Assembly (NCBI GenBank): GCA_004213235.1
Contig: SHAI01000135.1
Location: 1-6,926 of the forward strand
Direction of reading: 5' to 3'
Length of the DNA stretch: 6,926 bases
Source of the DNA: Parvularculaceae bacterium
Lineage (GTDB): Bacteria; Pseudomonadota; Alphaproteobacteria; Caulobacterales; Parvularculaceae
A program made the translations under genes and the position numbers. Positions within the stretch are counted from its first letter, which is position 1. Every line of letters begins with the position of its first letter. The notes beneath the pieces are model-generated. The model was not told the DNA's origin. It ran no database searches and saw only the letters and a program-made list of their open reading frames with translations. Shown in pieces: positions 1 to 6,005 of this stretch.

Positions 1-153
1 TTCTGCCCAGGCATCGGGAAAGCTTGGTGGATTTATCGGGCGAAACGCAACCAGTCCGCGGGTGACATATTCAAGGAGCTTCGGCGTTCGAGCGTGTTTC
101 GTAACCGTCTCGATTGGCGCATCGAAGTCAGTTGTGATTTGAATAATGGCCAT
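1..153 (-). CDS. Partial gene (N-terminal 51 codons), possible SRPBCC-fold protein
   Basis: An open minus-strand frame starts at ATG (153-151) and runs without a stop to the left edge, so only the N-terminus is present. It begins MAIIQITTDFDAPIE and continues with LLEYV, LVAFRPINPP and FPDAW. A beta strand followed by DAPIE is how SRPBCC/START-like hydrophobic-ligand-binding proteins often begin (strand, then 'APxexV', then a helix), and the LLEYV...LVAF...PP pattern resembles small uncharacterised members of that superfamily. This is recognition by eye, not a search result. The start lies only 10 nt after the yaaA stop on the same strand, suggesting it is the last visible member of the leftward operon. 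No clear Shine-Dalgarno precedes the ATG, so translation may depend on coupling to yaaA. The frame is probably a real gene; the family call is tentative. Confidence 0.6.
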   Translation of the reverse strand, partial: MAIIQITTDFDAPIETVTKHARTPKLLEYVTRGLVAFRPINPPSFPDAWAE

Positions 154-163
154 CGCTGAGTTT

Positions 164-997
164 TTATGCTGCGTTTCGTTTGGATTTGGGCTTGTTTTTC
201 TTTGCTGGCGGTTTTGATTTTAAGGGTGGTTGTGGCCGGGTGAACAAAAATTGATGCTCATCTGATCCATCCGCCTGGAAACGATATCCGTCCACATTGA
301 AGTCTTTCAAATCTGCCACCCGCTCAATCCGGTTCTGGATTGCCCAGCGTGCCATTAATCCGCGAGCGCGTTTGGCAAAGAACTGCAATTGACGCAGACG
401 GCCGTCTTTTTCTTCCTTGAAAGTCGGTGTGAAAATCGGATGTTTCAGGACACTGAGGTCAACGGCGGAAAAATACTCTTTTGATGCCAGATTTATCACC
501 GCCTGATCGTCATGCCCTTTAAGGGATTTATTGATTTCCTTGGCGATTAGCTCACCCCAGAAGGAATAGAGATTGCTGCCGCGGGGGTTTTTCAGCCTGG
601 AGCCCATCTCAAGCCGATAGGGTTGAATTGCATCCAGCGGGCGCAATAATCCGTATAAACCGGAGAGAATCCTAAGGCGGTCTTGGGCATAAAGATGATC
701 ATCTGCACTCAGTGTTGCCGCATCGAGCCCAAGATATACATCCCCGTTGAAGGCGAGTGCGGCCTGTTTGGTGCCGATGATCCGGCCCGACGTCTTGAAC
801 GCCTGGAAGCGTTCAAAATTCAAATCGGCAAGATTATCTGAAATTCCCATCAGCGACTTCAACTGCGTGCGGGTGAGCCCGCGTGTCGTTTCCGACAGGA
901 GTGCGGTTTCTTTTGCTAATGCAGGTTTGCTCGCCGCAGGCACTTCCGGCGCTGGATCGAAGTTCATGTTTTTCGCAGGGGATAATAAAATCAGCAT
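164..997 (-). CDS. yaaA: Peroxide stress protein YaaA (DUF328/UPF0246 family)
   Basis: The 277-residue product is a YaaA family protein. In E. coli YaaA is OxyR-induced, limits free intracellular iron during hydrogen peroxide stress and is cytoplasmic; a DNA-binding fold has been described for the family. Family hallmarks seen here are the N-terminal LILLSPAKNM (residues 2-11), FNGDVYLGLDA (83-93), LSGLYGLLRPLD followed by PYRLEMG (111-132), NLASKEYF (169-176), KRARGLMARW (209-218) and a final GYRF (237-240). There is no signal peptide or membrane segment. The start is supported by AGAAGG, 4 nt upstream of the ATG (1002-1007 on the plus strand). The last 20 or so residues (from about 257) form a Lys/Pro-rich basic tail beyond the roughly 258-residue length of E. 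coli YaaA. The gene follows the dehydrogenase gene after 50 nt and is probably co-transcribed with it. The peroxide-stress role is transferred from the family. Confidence 0.95.
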   Translation of the reverse strand: MLILLSPAKNMNFDPAPEVPAASKPALAKETALLSETTRGLTRTQLKSLMGISDNLADLNFERFQAFKTSGRIIGTKQAALAFNGDVYLGLDAATLSADDHLYAQDRLRILSGLYGLLRPLDAIQPYRLEMGSRLKNPRGSNLYSFWGELIAKEINKSLKGHDDQAVINLASKEYFSAVDLSVLKHPIFTPTFKEEKDGRLRQLQFFAKRARGLMARWAIQNRIERVADLKDFNVDGYRFQADGSDEHQFLFTRPQPPLKSKPPAKKNKPKSKRNAA

Positions 998-1001
998 ATC
1001 G

Positions 1002-1007
1002 CCTTCT
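1002..1007 (-). promoter_or_regulatory. Ribosome binding site of yaaA
   Basis: On the minus strand AGAAGG sits 4 nt before the ATG at 997-995, inside the longer purine stretch AAAAGAAGG. It fixes the yaaA start and indicates independent initiation, even though the gene is probably on the same transcript as the dehydrogenase upstream. Confidence 0.6.
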
Positions 1008-1047
1008 TTTGTATTCTTGCGCGCACGGTGCGCTCTTGTTCGTTAGT

Positions 1048-2493
1048 TTAGATCATTTTGCCAGGATTCATAATCCCAAGGGGATCCAGAGCCGATTTCA
1101 TCGCCCGCATCATGTCAAGAGCCGGCCCGGTTTCACGGGCGATCAGATCGTCACGCCGGGCAAGACCAATCCCGTGTTCCGCTGAAATCGACCCCTCGCA
1201 ACTGTCGATTACATCGTATACTGCCTGTTCAATGGCGTGGATTTTATCGGCAAAGCCAGCACCGCGGACAGGGTCAGGCGGCAGGACGTCATAGTGAATA
1301 TTGCCATCGCCCATGTGCCCAAAGGCGACAATGCGTGCGCCGGGTGCGATCTTTTCAATGGCAGCGTCTGCTTTGTCCAGAAATTCCGGAACCCGGCTAA
1401 GGGGGGTCGACACATCATGCTTCGCCTGGGGCAGGCCTTCGGGCTTCATGGCTTCTGACATGGCATGCCTGATATGCCAGAGCGCTTGCGCCTGTTTGGC
1501 GTTGGCGGCGATTGTTGCGTCGGTTATCTCGCCCGCCGCCAGGGCCTCGGCGAGAAACGTCTCGACCATGGTGGGCAATGTTTCTGGCGTGCCAGCGGAA
1601 AACTCAATGAGGGCGTACCATGGTGCGGTGGCGGCGAGGGGGTCTCGCGCTCCCGAAATATTTTTCAGAACCAGATCAAGACCATATCGACCGATTAGTT
1701 CAAAACTCGTGGTTTGATTGCCGCTTGCGGTCTGTGCCCGAGATAACAGCCGAACCGCTGCGCCAGGATCAGGGAGAGCGGCAAACACCGTCGATGTCTC
1801 TTTTGCCAGCGGGAACAGTTTTACGCTTGCCGCCGTGACAATCCCTAATGTGCCTTCCGCGCCAATGAAGACTTGTTTTAAGTCATAACCTGTATTGTCT
1901 TTACGCAGACGTTTTAAGCCTTGCCAGATTTCGCCAGATGGCGTCACCGCCTCGATCCCGAGTACCAGATCGCGCATATTGCCATAGCGCAAAACATTTA
2001 CACCGCCTGCATTTGTGGAAATGACACCGCCGATTTGGCATGTCCCTTCCGACCCGATGGATAGCGGGAAGAACCGGTCAACGTCCAGCGCAGCGTTCTG
2101 CGCCGCCGCGAGTGTGACACCGGCCTCAACAATCATCGCACCATCGAGCGGCGAGATGTCGCGAATGCGGTTGAGGCGTTTTAATGACAATAATAGTTCG
2201 CCCTCGGTCGGCATCTGCCCGCCGACAAGGCCGGTATTGCCCCCTTGCGGGGTGATCGCAACGCGATGTTCCGCGCAGATTTTGACAATATCAGCAACGT
2301 CTTTGGTTGTTGCAGGCGCGACAATTAAATTCGTTTGCCCACGCCACTTGCCGCGCCATTCTTCGAGATAAGGCGCTGCGTCTGCTGCGGCGATTATCCC
2401 TTTTTCGCCGACAATTTCGCGGATTGCCGCATCAGCCTTCGGCGGGATCGGTTTTTGGCTGGGCATGGGTGTTTTGGTCATGGTATTAGTCAT
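1048..2493 (-). CDS. FAD-linked D-2-hydroxyacid dehydrogenase (D-2-hydroxyglutarate/D-lactate dehydrogenase-like, GlcD family)
   Basis: The 481-residue protein has the VAO/PCMH flavoprotein architecture: an N-terminal FAD_binding_4 domain (about 50-225) and a C-terminal FAD-oxidase_C domain (about 230-480). FAD-contact motifs are PQGGNTGLVGG (82-92), GSEGTCQIGG (147-156) and GAEGTLGIVT (211-220). The C-terminal domain has R342 (HIRHAMSEAMK), K358 (AKHDVS), the metal-site pair H393 and H400 in GHMGDGNIH, and E439-H440 in AEHGIG. By analogy with human D2HGDH these bind the 2-hydroxy-carboxylate and Zn. Enzymes of this type oxidise D-2-hydroxyglutarate, D-lactate or related acids to 2-oxoacids and pass electrons to a quinone or ETF; the substrate cannot be fixed from sequence. 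The frame can be extended to an upstream start at 2526, but the ATG at 2493 is preferred because its ATGACTAA overlaps the sua5 stop by 8 nt, suggesting translational coupling. ATGs at 2478 and 2463 are alternatives. No strong Shine-Dalgarno is seen at any of them. Confidence 0.93.
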   Translation of the reverse strand: MTNTMTKTPMPSQKPIPPKADAAIREIVGEKGIIAAADAAPYLEEWRGKWRGQTNLIVAPATTKDVADIVKICAEHRVAITPQGGNTGLVGGQMPTEGELLLSLKRLNRIRDISPLDGAMIVEAGVTLAAAQNAALDVDRFFPLSIGSEGTCQIGGVISTNAGGVNVLRYGNMRDLVLGIEAVTPSGEIWQGLKRLRKDNTGYDLKQVFIGAEGTLGIVTAASVKLFPLAKETSTVFAALPDPGAAVRLLSRAQTASGNQTTSFELIGRYGLDLVLKNISGARDPLAATAPWYALIEFSAGTPETLPTMVETFLAEALAAGEITDATIAANAKQAQALWHIRHAMSEAMKPEGLPQAKHDVSTPLSRVPEFLDKADAAIEKIAPGARIVAFGHMGDGNIHYDVLPPDPVRGAGFADKIHAIEQAVYDVIDSCEGSISAEHGIGLARRDDLIARETGPALDMMRAMKSALDPLGIMNPGKMI

Positions 2494-3490
2494 TACGTGG
2501 TGCTGCGGCGCGCGCAAGCCTGTCATTTATGGCCTCGCCAATAGCGTCACCGGGAATTGGCGCGGCGGCGATACCGCGCAGATTGTCGCGCTGGCACAGG
2601 ATATCGAGCTGTCGAAGATAGCTGAACAGGTTTGTCGCTGCTTCGGCGAGGTTGCCGCTCGGGCTTAAATCCAGGTATGCCGCCGGCTGGTCCGTATCGG
2701 CGATGGAGCCGGCAAAATCGAGAAATGCCTCGCCCGGTGCCGCGTGGTCCCTGTTCAGGCGGAGTGGCGCGCGGGGGGCGTAATGGCTGGCGAGCATGCC
2801 AGGTGCCTCGATTTTTGCCTGCTCGCGCGCAGATAGAGCTGAACCTGTCAGCGTTTCGATTTGTTCGCGGGAAACGCCGCCAGGTCGCAGCAGCGTGACC
2901 TGGTCTGCCGCCACCTTGATAATGGTGGACTCCACGCCGACTTCGCATGGCCCGGCGTCGATGATCGCGTCAATGTGCGCACCCAAACCTTCCATCACGG
3001 CCTCAGCGGTCGTCGGGCTGAGGCTGCCGGAACGGTTCGCGCTTGGGGCGACAAGCGCCCGGCCGAGGGATGAAATGAGTGCGCGCATAATCGGGTGGGC
3101 AGGCAGACGCACCGCGAGAGTGGATAGCCCGGCGCGCGCCAGGGGCGAAATCTGAGCGGTATCCCGCCCTGGCGCAACGATTGTCAGCGGCCCCGGCCAG
3201 AATGCCGCTGCCAGTTTATGCGCCATTGGCGATAGATCCACAAGCGAATGCGCCATTTCCATATCGCTCACATGGGCAATTAACGGATTGAATGAGGGGC
3301 GCCCCTTGGCGGTATATATCTTCGCGACCGCTTCATCATTTTTGGCGTCTGCGCAAAGCCCATAAACTGTTTCGGTCGGCGTCGCGACCAAACCGCCATG
3401 GTCAAGGATATCCCTAGCGCGGCTAATCCTGGCTTGAAATTCTGCGCCGCCCTTTGGTGTGCTGGTAAAGTCTATCAGTTGGGCGCACAC
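2486..3490 (-). CDS. sua5: L-threonylcarbamoyladenylate synthase, two-domain Sua5/TsaC type
   Basis: The 334-residue product catalyses formation of threonylcarbamoyl-AMP from L-threonine, bicarbonate and ATP. This is the first step in making t6A37 on ANN-decoding tRNAs, before transfer by TsaD with TsaB and TsaE. The YrdC domain spans about 20-215: TPTETVYGL (37-45), AKGRPSFNPL (61-70, with the K, R, S and N of the signature), APSANRSG (148-155), VESTI (186-190) and LRPGG (201-205). A linker with PGMLASHYAP (230-239) is the hinge typical of Sua5, and a smaller C-terminal Sua5 domain follows (about 255-334, ending IGEAINDRLARAA). The length fits Sua5 rather than the short TsaC (about 190 residues). 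The start codon is GTG with GAGGA 7 nt upstream. The gene is first in the leftward operon, diverges from glmM, and its stop overlaps the next gene by 8 nt. Confidence 0.95.
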   Translation of the reverse strand: MCAQLIDFTSTPKGGAEFQARISRARDILDHGGLVATPTETVYGLCADAKNDEAVAKIYTAKGRPSFNPLIAHVSDMEMAHSLVDLSPMAHKLAAAFWPGPLTIVAPGRDTAQISPLARAGLSTLAVRLPAHPIMRALISSLGRALVAPSANRSGSLSPTTAEAVMEGLGAHIDAIIDAGPCEVGVESTIIKVAADQVTLLRPGGVSREQIETLTGSALSAREQAKIEAPGMLASHYAPRAPLRLNRDHAAPGEAFLDFAGSIADTDQPAAYLDLSPSGNLAEAATNLFSYLRQLDILCQRDNLRGIAAAPIPGDAIGEAINDRLARAAAPRND

Positions 3491-3497
3491 ACTCTTA

Positions 3498-3502
3498 TCC
3501 TC
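3498..3502 (-). promoter_or_regulatory. Ribosome binding site deciding the GTG start of sua5
   Basis: GAGGA on the minus strand lies 7 nt before the GTG at 3490-3488, an ideal spacing. No ATG gives a better start before the conserved YrdC motifs, so this site supports GTG initiation. Confidence 0.6.
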
Positions 3503-3540
3503 AAGGTCCTTGGCATCATCAATAAACGTGGCTTGTCAAA

Positions 3541-3568
3541 ATCCTACGGATTTCCCTGCGGTGGTTAA
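3541..3568 (-). promoter_or_regulatory. Weak candidate sigma-70-type promoter for the sua5 operon
   Basis: On the minus strand TTAACC (3568-3563) and TAGGAT (3546-3541) are separated by 16 nt, each matching 4 of 6 consensus positions. A start near 3534 would leave a leader of about 44 nt to the sua5 GTG. Alphaproteobacterial promoters diverge from consensus, so this is a guess by eye. Confidence 0.2.
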
Positions 3569-3645
3569 TCAATTCCGACCTGCTTTAATATAGATTGATC
3601 GATAAAACTTGGTAGGTGCGGCATATCGACGGGCCATCGTCACAT

Positions 3646-3673
3646 TTGCCGCATGCCTGGTTCGGTGTAATAT
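3646..3673 (+). promoter_or_regulatory. Weak candidate promoter for glmM
   Basis: TTGCCG (3646-3651) and TAATAT (3668-3673) are spaced by 16 nt. Transcription from about 3680 would give a leader of roughly 55 nt before the ATG at 3735. If real, it rules out the far-upstream TTG at 3609 as the start of GlmM. Support is by pattern only. Confidence 0.25.
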
Positions 3674-3720
3674 CGGGTTCTGTGTGGTTAGCGCGCGGGA
3701 TCATTTGACTGGATTGACTG

Positions 3721-3726
3721 AAAGGA
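3721..3726 (+). promoter_or_regulatory. Ribosome binding site favouring the 3735 start of glmM
   Basis: AAAGGA lies 8 nt upstream of the ATG at 3735. The competing ATG at 3765, which best matches family N-termini, is preceded by an A-rich run (CCAAAAAAT) with no Shine-Dalgarno at usable distance. Confidence 0.45.
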
Positions 3727-3734
3727 TATTGGCG

Positions 3735-5117
3735 ATGCGTGGGGATGGCGACGCGCCAAAAAATATGTCTGGCGAGCGAAAAATATTTGGCACCGACGGG
3801 GTGCGGGGCATGGCAAATGCCGGGGCGATGACGCCGGAGCGTATTTTGAAGCTGGGTCTTGCCGCTGGCCGCTATTTTCGCAATGGGGCCCATCGGCACC
3901 GGGTTGTTATCGGCAAGGATACCCGCCTGTCCGGATATATGATTGAACCAGCGCTAACCGCAGGATTCGCCGCTTCGGGTTTGGATGTATTTCTGTTGGG
4001 TCCATTACCGACCCCGGCAATGGCGATGTTGACGCGTTCATTGCGGGCGGATCTTGGTGTCATGATTTCCGCGTCACATAATCTGTACCATGATAATGGG
4101 GTGAAATTTTTTGGCCCCGACGGGTACAAACTGTCCGATGATGCAGAGCTGCAGATTGAGCATCTGATGGACAATATCGGCGATACTGACCTGGCCGGGC
4201 CTACCGATCTTGGCCGGGTTACACGCGTAGATGATGCCGGCGCGCGATATATTGAATTTGCAAAAAACACGTTTCCAAAACGCTTATCCCTGGATGGGTT
4301 GCGCGTTGTTATTGATTGCGCAAATGGCGCAGCATACAAAGTTGCCCCAACGGTCCTTTGGGAACTTGGCGCGGAGGTCAAGCCGATCGGCGTCAATCCG
4401 GATGGTTTCAACATCAATAATGGCTGTGGGTCGACATCAACCAAAGCGATGCGAGATGCAGTTTTGGAATATCGCGCTGATATCGGCATTGCGTTGGATG
4501 GCGATGCGGACCGGGTCATCATCTGTGATGAGAATGGTCAAGAAATCGACGGTGACCAGATTTTGGCGGCGACGGCGCGGTTCCTTCAGTCACGCGATCA
4601 ATTGAAGGGTGGCGGTGTCGTTTCGACAATCATGTCGAATATGGGGCTTGAGGAATATTTGGCCGGATTGAATCTCTCGCTAGAGCGCACAAAGGTTGGC
4701 GATCGTTATGTGGTCGAGGCAATGCGGGCGAAGGGATTCAATCTTGGCGGGGAACCATCAGGTCACGTTATTTTGAATGACCATTCGACCACTGGTGATG
4801 GTCTGGGCACGGCGCTTCAGATTCTTGCATTGATTGCCCGCGAGAAGGCCAAGGTTAGCGAAATCTGTAATTGTTTTGCGCCATTTCCACAATTGATGAC
4901 GAATATTCGCTTAACCGGGGGCGGTGATCCCTTAAGTGCGCCTGCGGTGAAGGAAGCTATCGCCCGCGGCGAAGAGCGCTTGGGCGGCGAGGGGCGGCTT
5001 GTCATTCGAAAATCCGGCACCGAACCATTGATCCGCGTGATGGGGGAAGCCCGCGATCGCAAATTGGTATCGGAAGTTGTGGACATGATTAGTGCCGAGA
5101 TAAAAGCCTGCGCGTAG
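3735..5117 (+). CDS. glmM: Phosphoglucosamine mutase GlmM
   Basis: The product interconverts glucosamine-6-phosphate and glucosamine-1-phosphate, feeding UDP-GlcNAc synthesis for peptidoglycan and lipopolysaccharide in the cytoplasm. From the 3735 start it has 460 residues. Family motifs are ERKIFGTDGVRG (14-25), the phosphoserine loop ISASHN (111-116, catalytic S114), the Mg-binding DGDADR (255-260), sugar-binding GGEPSGH (338-344) and the phosphate-binding RKSGTEPLIRVM (425-436). The order matches the four-domain alpha-D-phosphohexomutase fold. Starting at the ATG at 3765 gives 450 residues beginning MSGERKIFGTDG, matching typical GlmM length and N-terminus better. I kept 3735 because only it has a well-placed Shine-Dalgarno. 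The residue after SHN is Leu instead of the usual Pro. It is first in the rightward set, followed after 90 nt by thiD. Function is certain; the first ten residues are not. Confidence 0.96.
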   Translation: MRGDGDAPKNMSGERKIFGTDGVRGMANAGAMTPERILKLGLAAGRYFRNGAHRHRVVIGKDTRLSGYMIEPALTAGFAASGLDVFLLGPLPTPAMAMLTRSLRADLGVMISASHNLYHDNGVKFFGPDGYKLSDDAELQIEHLMDNIGDTDLAGPTDLGRVTRVDDAGARYIEFAKNTFPKRLSLDGLRVVIDCANGAAYKVAPTVLWELGAEVKPIGVNPDGFNINNGCGSTSTKAMRDAVLEYRADIGIALDGDADRVIICDENGQEIDGDQILAATARFLQSRDQLKGGGVVSTIMSNMGLEEYLAGLNLSLERTKVGDRYVVEAMRAKGFNLGGEPSGHVILNDHSTTGDGLGTALQILALIAREKAKVSEICNCFAPFPQLMTNIRLTGGGDPLSAPAVKEAIARGEERLGGEGRLVIRKSGTEPLIRVMGEARDRKLVSEVVDMISAEIKACA

Positions 5118-5139
5118 CCTTGTGCAGGCTTACTTCTTC
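5104..5139 (+). terminator. Hairpin over the glmM stop codon, possible intrinsic terminator or attenuator
   Basis: AAGCCTGC (5104-5111) pairs perfectly with GCAGGCTT (5124-5131). Two G-U pairs and one C-G pair extend it to an 11-bp stem with a 6-nt loop that contains the glmM stop codon. A short A run precedes the stem and a pyrimidine-rich TTACTTCTTC follows. The U tract is imperfect, so full termination is doubtful; it could be partial termination or 3'-end protection between glmM and thiD. Confidence 0.4.
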
Positions 5140-5207
5140 AGCGCTGGGGCCGGTGTGCGTGTCTCTCCCGCTTGCGGTATTGATGGGATGAGCTTACGCC
5201 TGTCGAA

Positions 5208-5993
5208 ATGAAAGGACGCGTTCTCACCATAGCTGGCTCAGACCCGTCTGGCGGTGCTGGAATTCAGGCGGACATCAAGGCCGTAACCGCGCTTGGTGGT
5301 TATGCCGCCTCGGCTGTTACCGCGCTCACCGTGCAGAACACAACGGGTGTATCGCGGGTTGATCCTGTTTCGGCTGACCTTCTGCGCGCGCAGATCGACG
5401 CTGTTTTGAGCGATATTGGCGCTGATGCTGTCAAGATTGGCCTTCTCCCCAACATGGCGGCGGTGGAAGTCGTGGCAAGCGCATTGCGCCATCTGGATGT
5501 GCCGATTGTTCTTGACCCGGTGCTTGTCGCGACAAGCGGGGATGCACTGACCCTGAGTGACATCACGGCATGTCTTAAAGAGAAACTGATCCCGCTTAGT
5601 TTTGTTGTTACGCCCAATACGGATGAAGCAGCGGCCCTTACTGGTCTCAAGGTCAAAAGCGCGCGCGACCTTACGCTTGCCGGGCGCGCCTTGTTGGCGC
5701 AGGGCTGCGGGGCGGCCCTTGTGAAGGGCGGGCACTTGTCCGGGCGACACGTGGTGAATTCTCTGGTAACGCCAACAGGAGAACATGTTTTAGAACGTGT
5801 CAGGATTGAAACAGCCGCCACCCATGGCACCGGATGCACCCTCGCGGCGGCTCTTGCAACCGGATTGGCCCAAGGCTTATCCCTTCTTGCCGCAGCAATG
5901 CATGCGACGGATTATGTCCATGCAGCAATCAGCGATGCGCCCGGTCTTGGTGCGGGGGCGGGGCCTCTCAACCACGCAATTTTTGATTTTTAG
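5208..5993 (+). CDS. thiD: Bifunctional hydroxymethylpyrimidine kinase / phosphomethylpyrimidine kinase ThiD
   Basis: The 261-residue ribokinase-fold enzyme phosphorylates HMP to HMP-P and then HMP-PP, the pyrimidine half of thiamine, using ATP in the cytoplasm. The N-terminus has the ThiD signature IAGSDPSGGAGIQADIK (8-24), followed by LTVQNT (40-45), IGLLPN (77-82), LDPVLVATSGDAL (102-114), TPNTDEAAALTG (135-146), VKGGHLSG (172-179) and the anion-hole/catalytic THGTGCT (205-211, with C210), then GAGPLNH (250-256). The length is normal. The ATG at 5208 is the first standard start after the in-frame stop at 5181, and it lies just before the conserved motif, so the start is secure despite a poor Shine-Dalgarno. 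No other thi gene and no TPP riboswitch motif are visible nearby. It is separated from glmM by a hairpin and from the PhzF-family gene by 12 nt, so the latter pair is probably co-transcribed. Confidence 0.95.
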   Translation: MKGRVLTIAGSDPSGGAGIQADIKAVTALGGYAASAVTALTVQNTTGVSRVDPVSADLLRAQIDAVLSDIGADAVKIGLLPNMAAVEVVASALRHLDVPIVLDPVLVATSGDALTLSDITACLKEKLIPLSFVVTPNTDEAAALTGLKVKSARDLTLAGRALLAQGCGAALVKGGHLSGRHVVNSLVTPTGEHVLERVRIETAATHGTGCTLAAALATGLAQGLSLLAAAMHATDYVHAAISDAPGLGAGAGPLNHAIFDF

Positions 5994-6005
5994 CGAGACA
6001 ACACA

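Larger units (their letters stand above)
3491..3734. other. Divergent intergenic region between sua5 and glmM
   Basis: This 244-nt stretch separates two divergent units and must hold promoters for both if each is independently transcribed. It contains an AT-rich patch at about 3563-3607. The glmM frame stays open leftward to a TTG at 3609, but those residues (with RRAIVTFAACLVRC) have no likeness to GlmM N-termini, so the stretch is treated as non-coding. A perfect TTGACA occurs on the minus strand at 3539-3534 but has no -10 partner at proper spacing. No tRNA, riboswitch or strong operator palindrome is visible. Confidence 0.6.

Noticed and set aside
1021..1033. Palindrome GCGCACGGTGCGC between the dehydrogenase gene and yaaA
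   Set aside because: The stem is short (5-6 bp) and no T tract follows on the minus strand, so it is not supported as a terminator; probably chance in GC-rich sequence.
3585..3899. 104-codon minus-strand frame in the sua5-glmM intergenic region
   Set aside because: It extends well into glmM antisense, has no recognisable motif, and would occupy the region where the divergent promoters are expected.
3872..4522. 216-codon open frame on the minus strand inside glmM
   Set aside because: It is antisense to a certain GlmM with all its motifs and encodes a low-complexity Ser/Arg-rich product; it arises from codon bias of the opposite strand.
5118..5207. TPP (THI-box) riboswitch before thiD
   Set aside because: The conserved CUGAGA and ACCUGA elements are absent and the gap is only 90 nt.
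5238..5839. Two long minus-strand frames (182 and 179 codons) inside thiD
   Set aside because: Both are antisense to thiD and resemble no known protein; they are shadows of the real gene.
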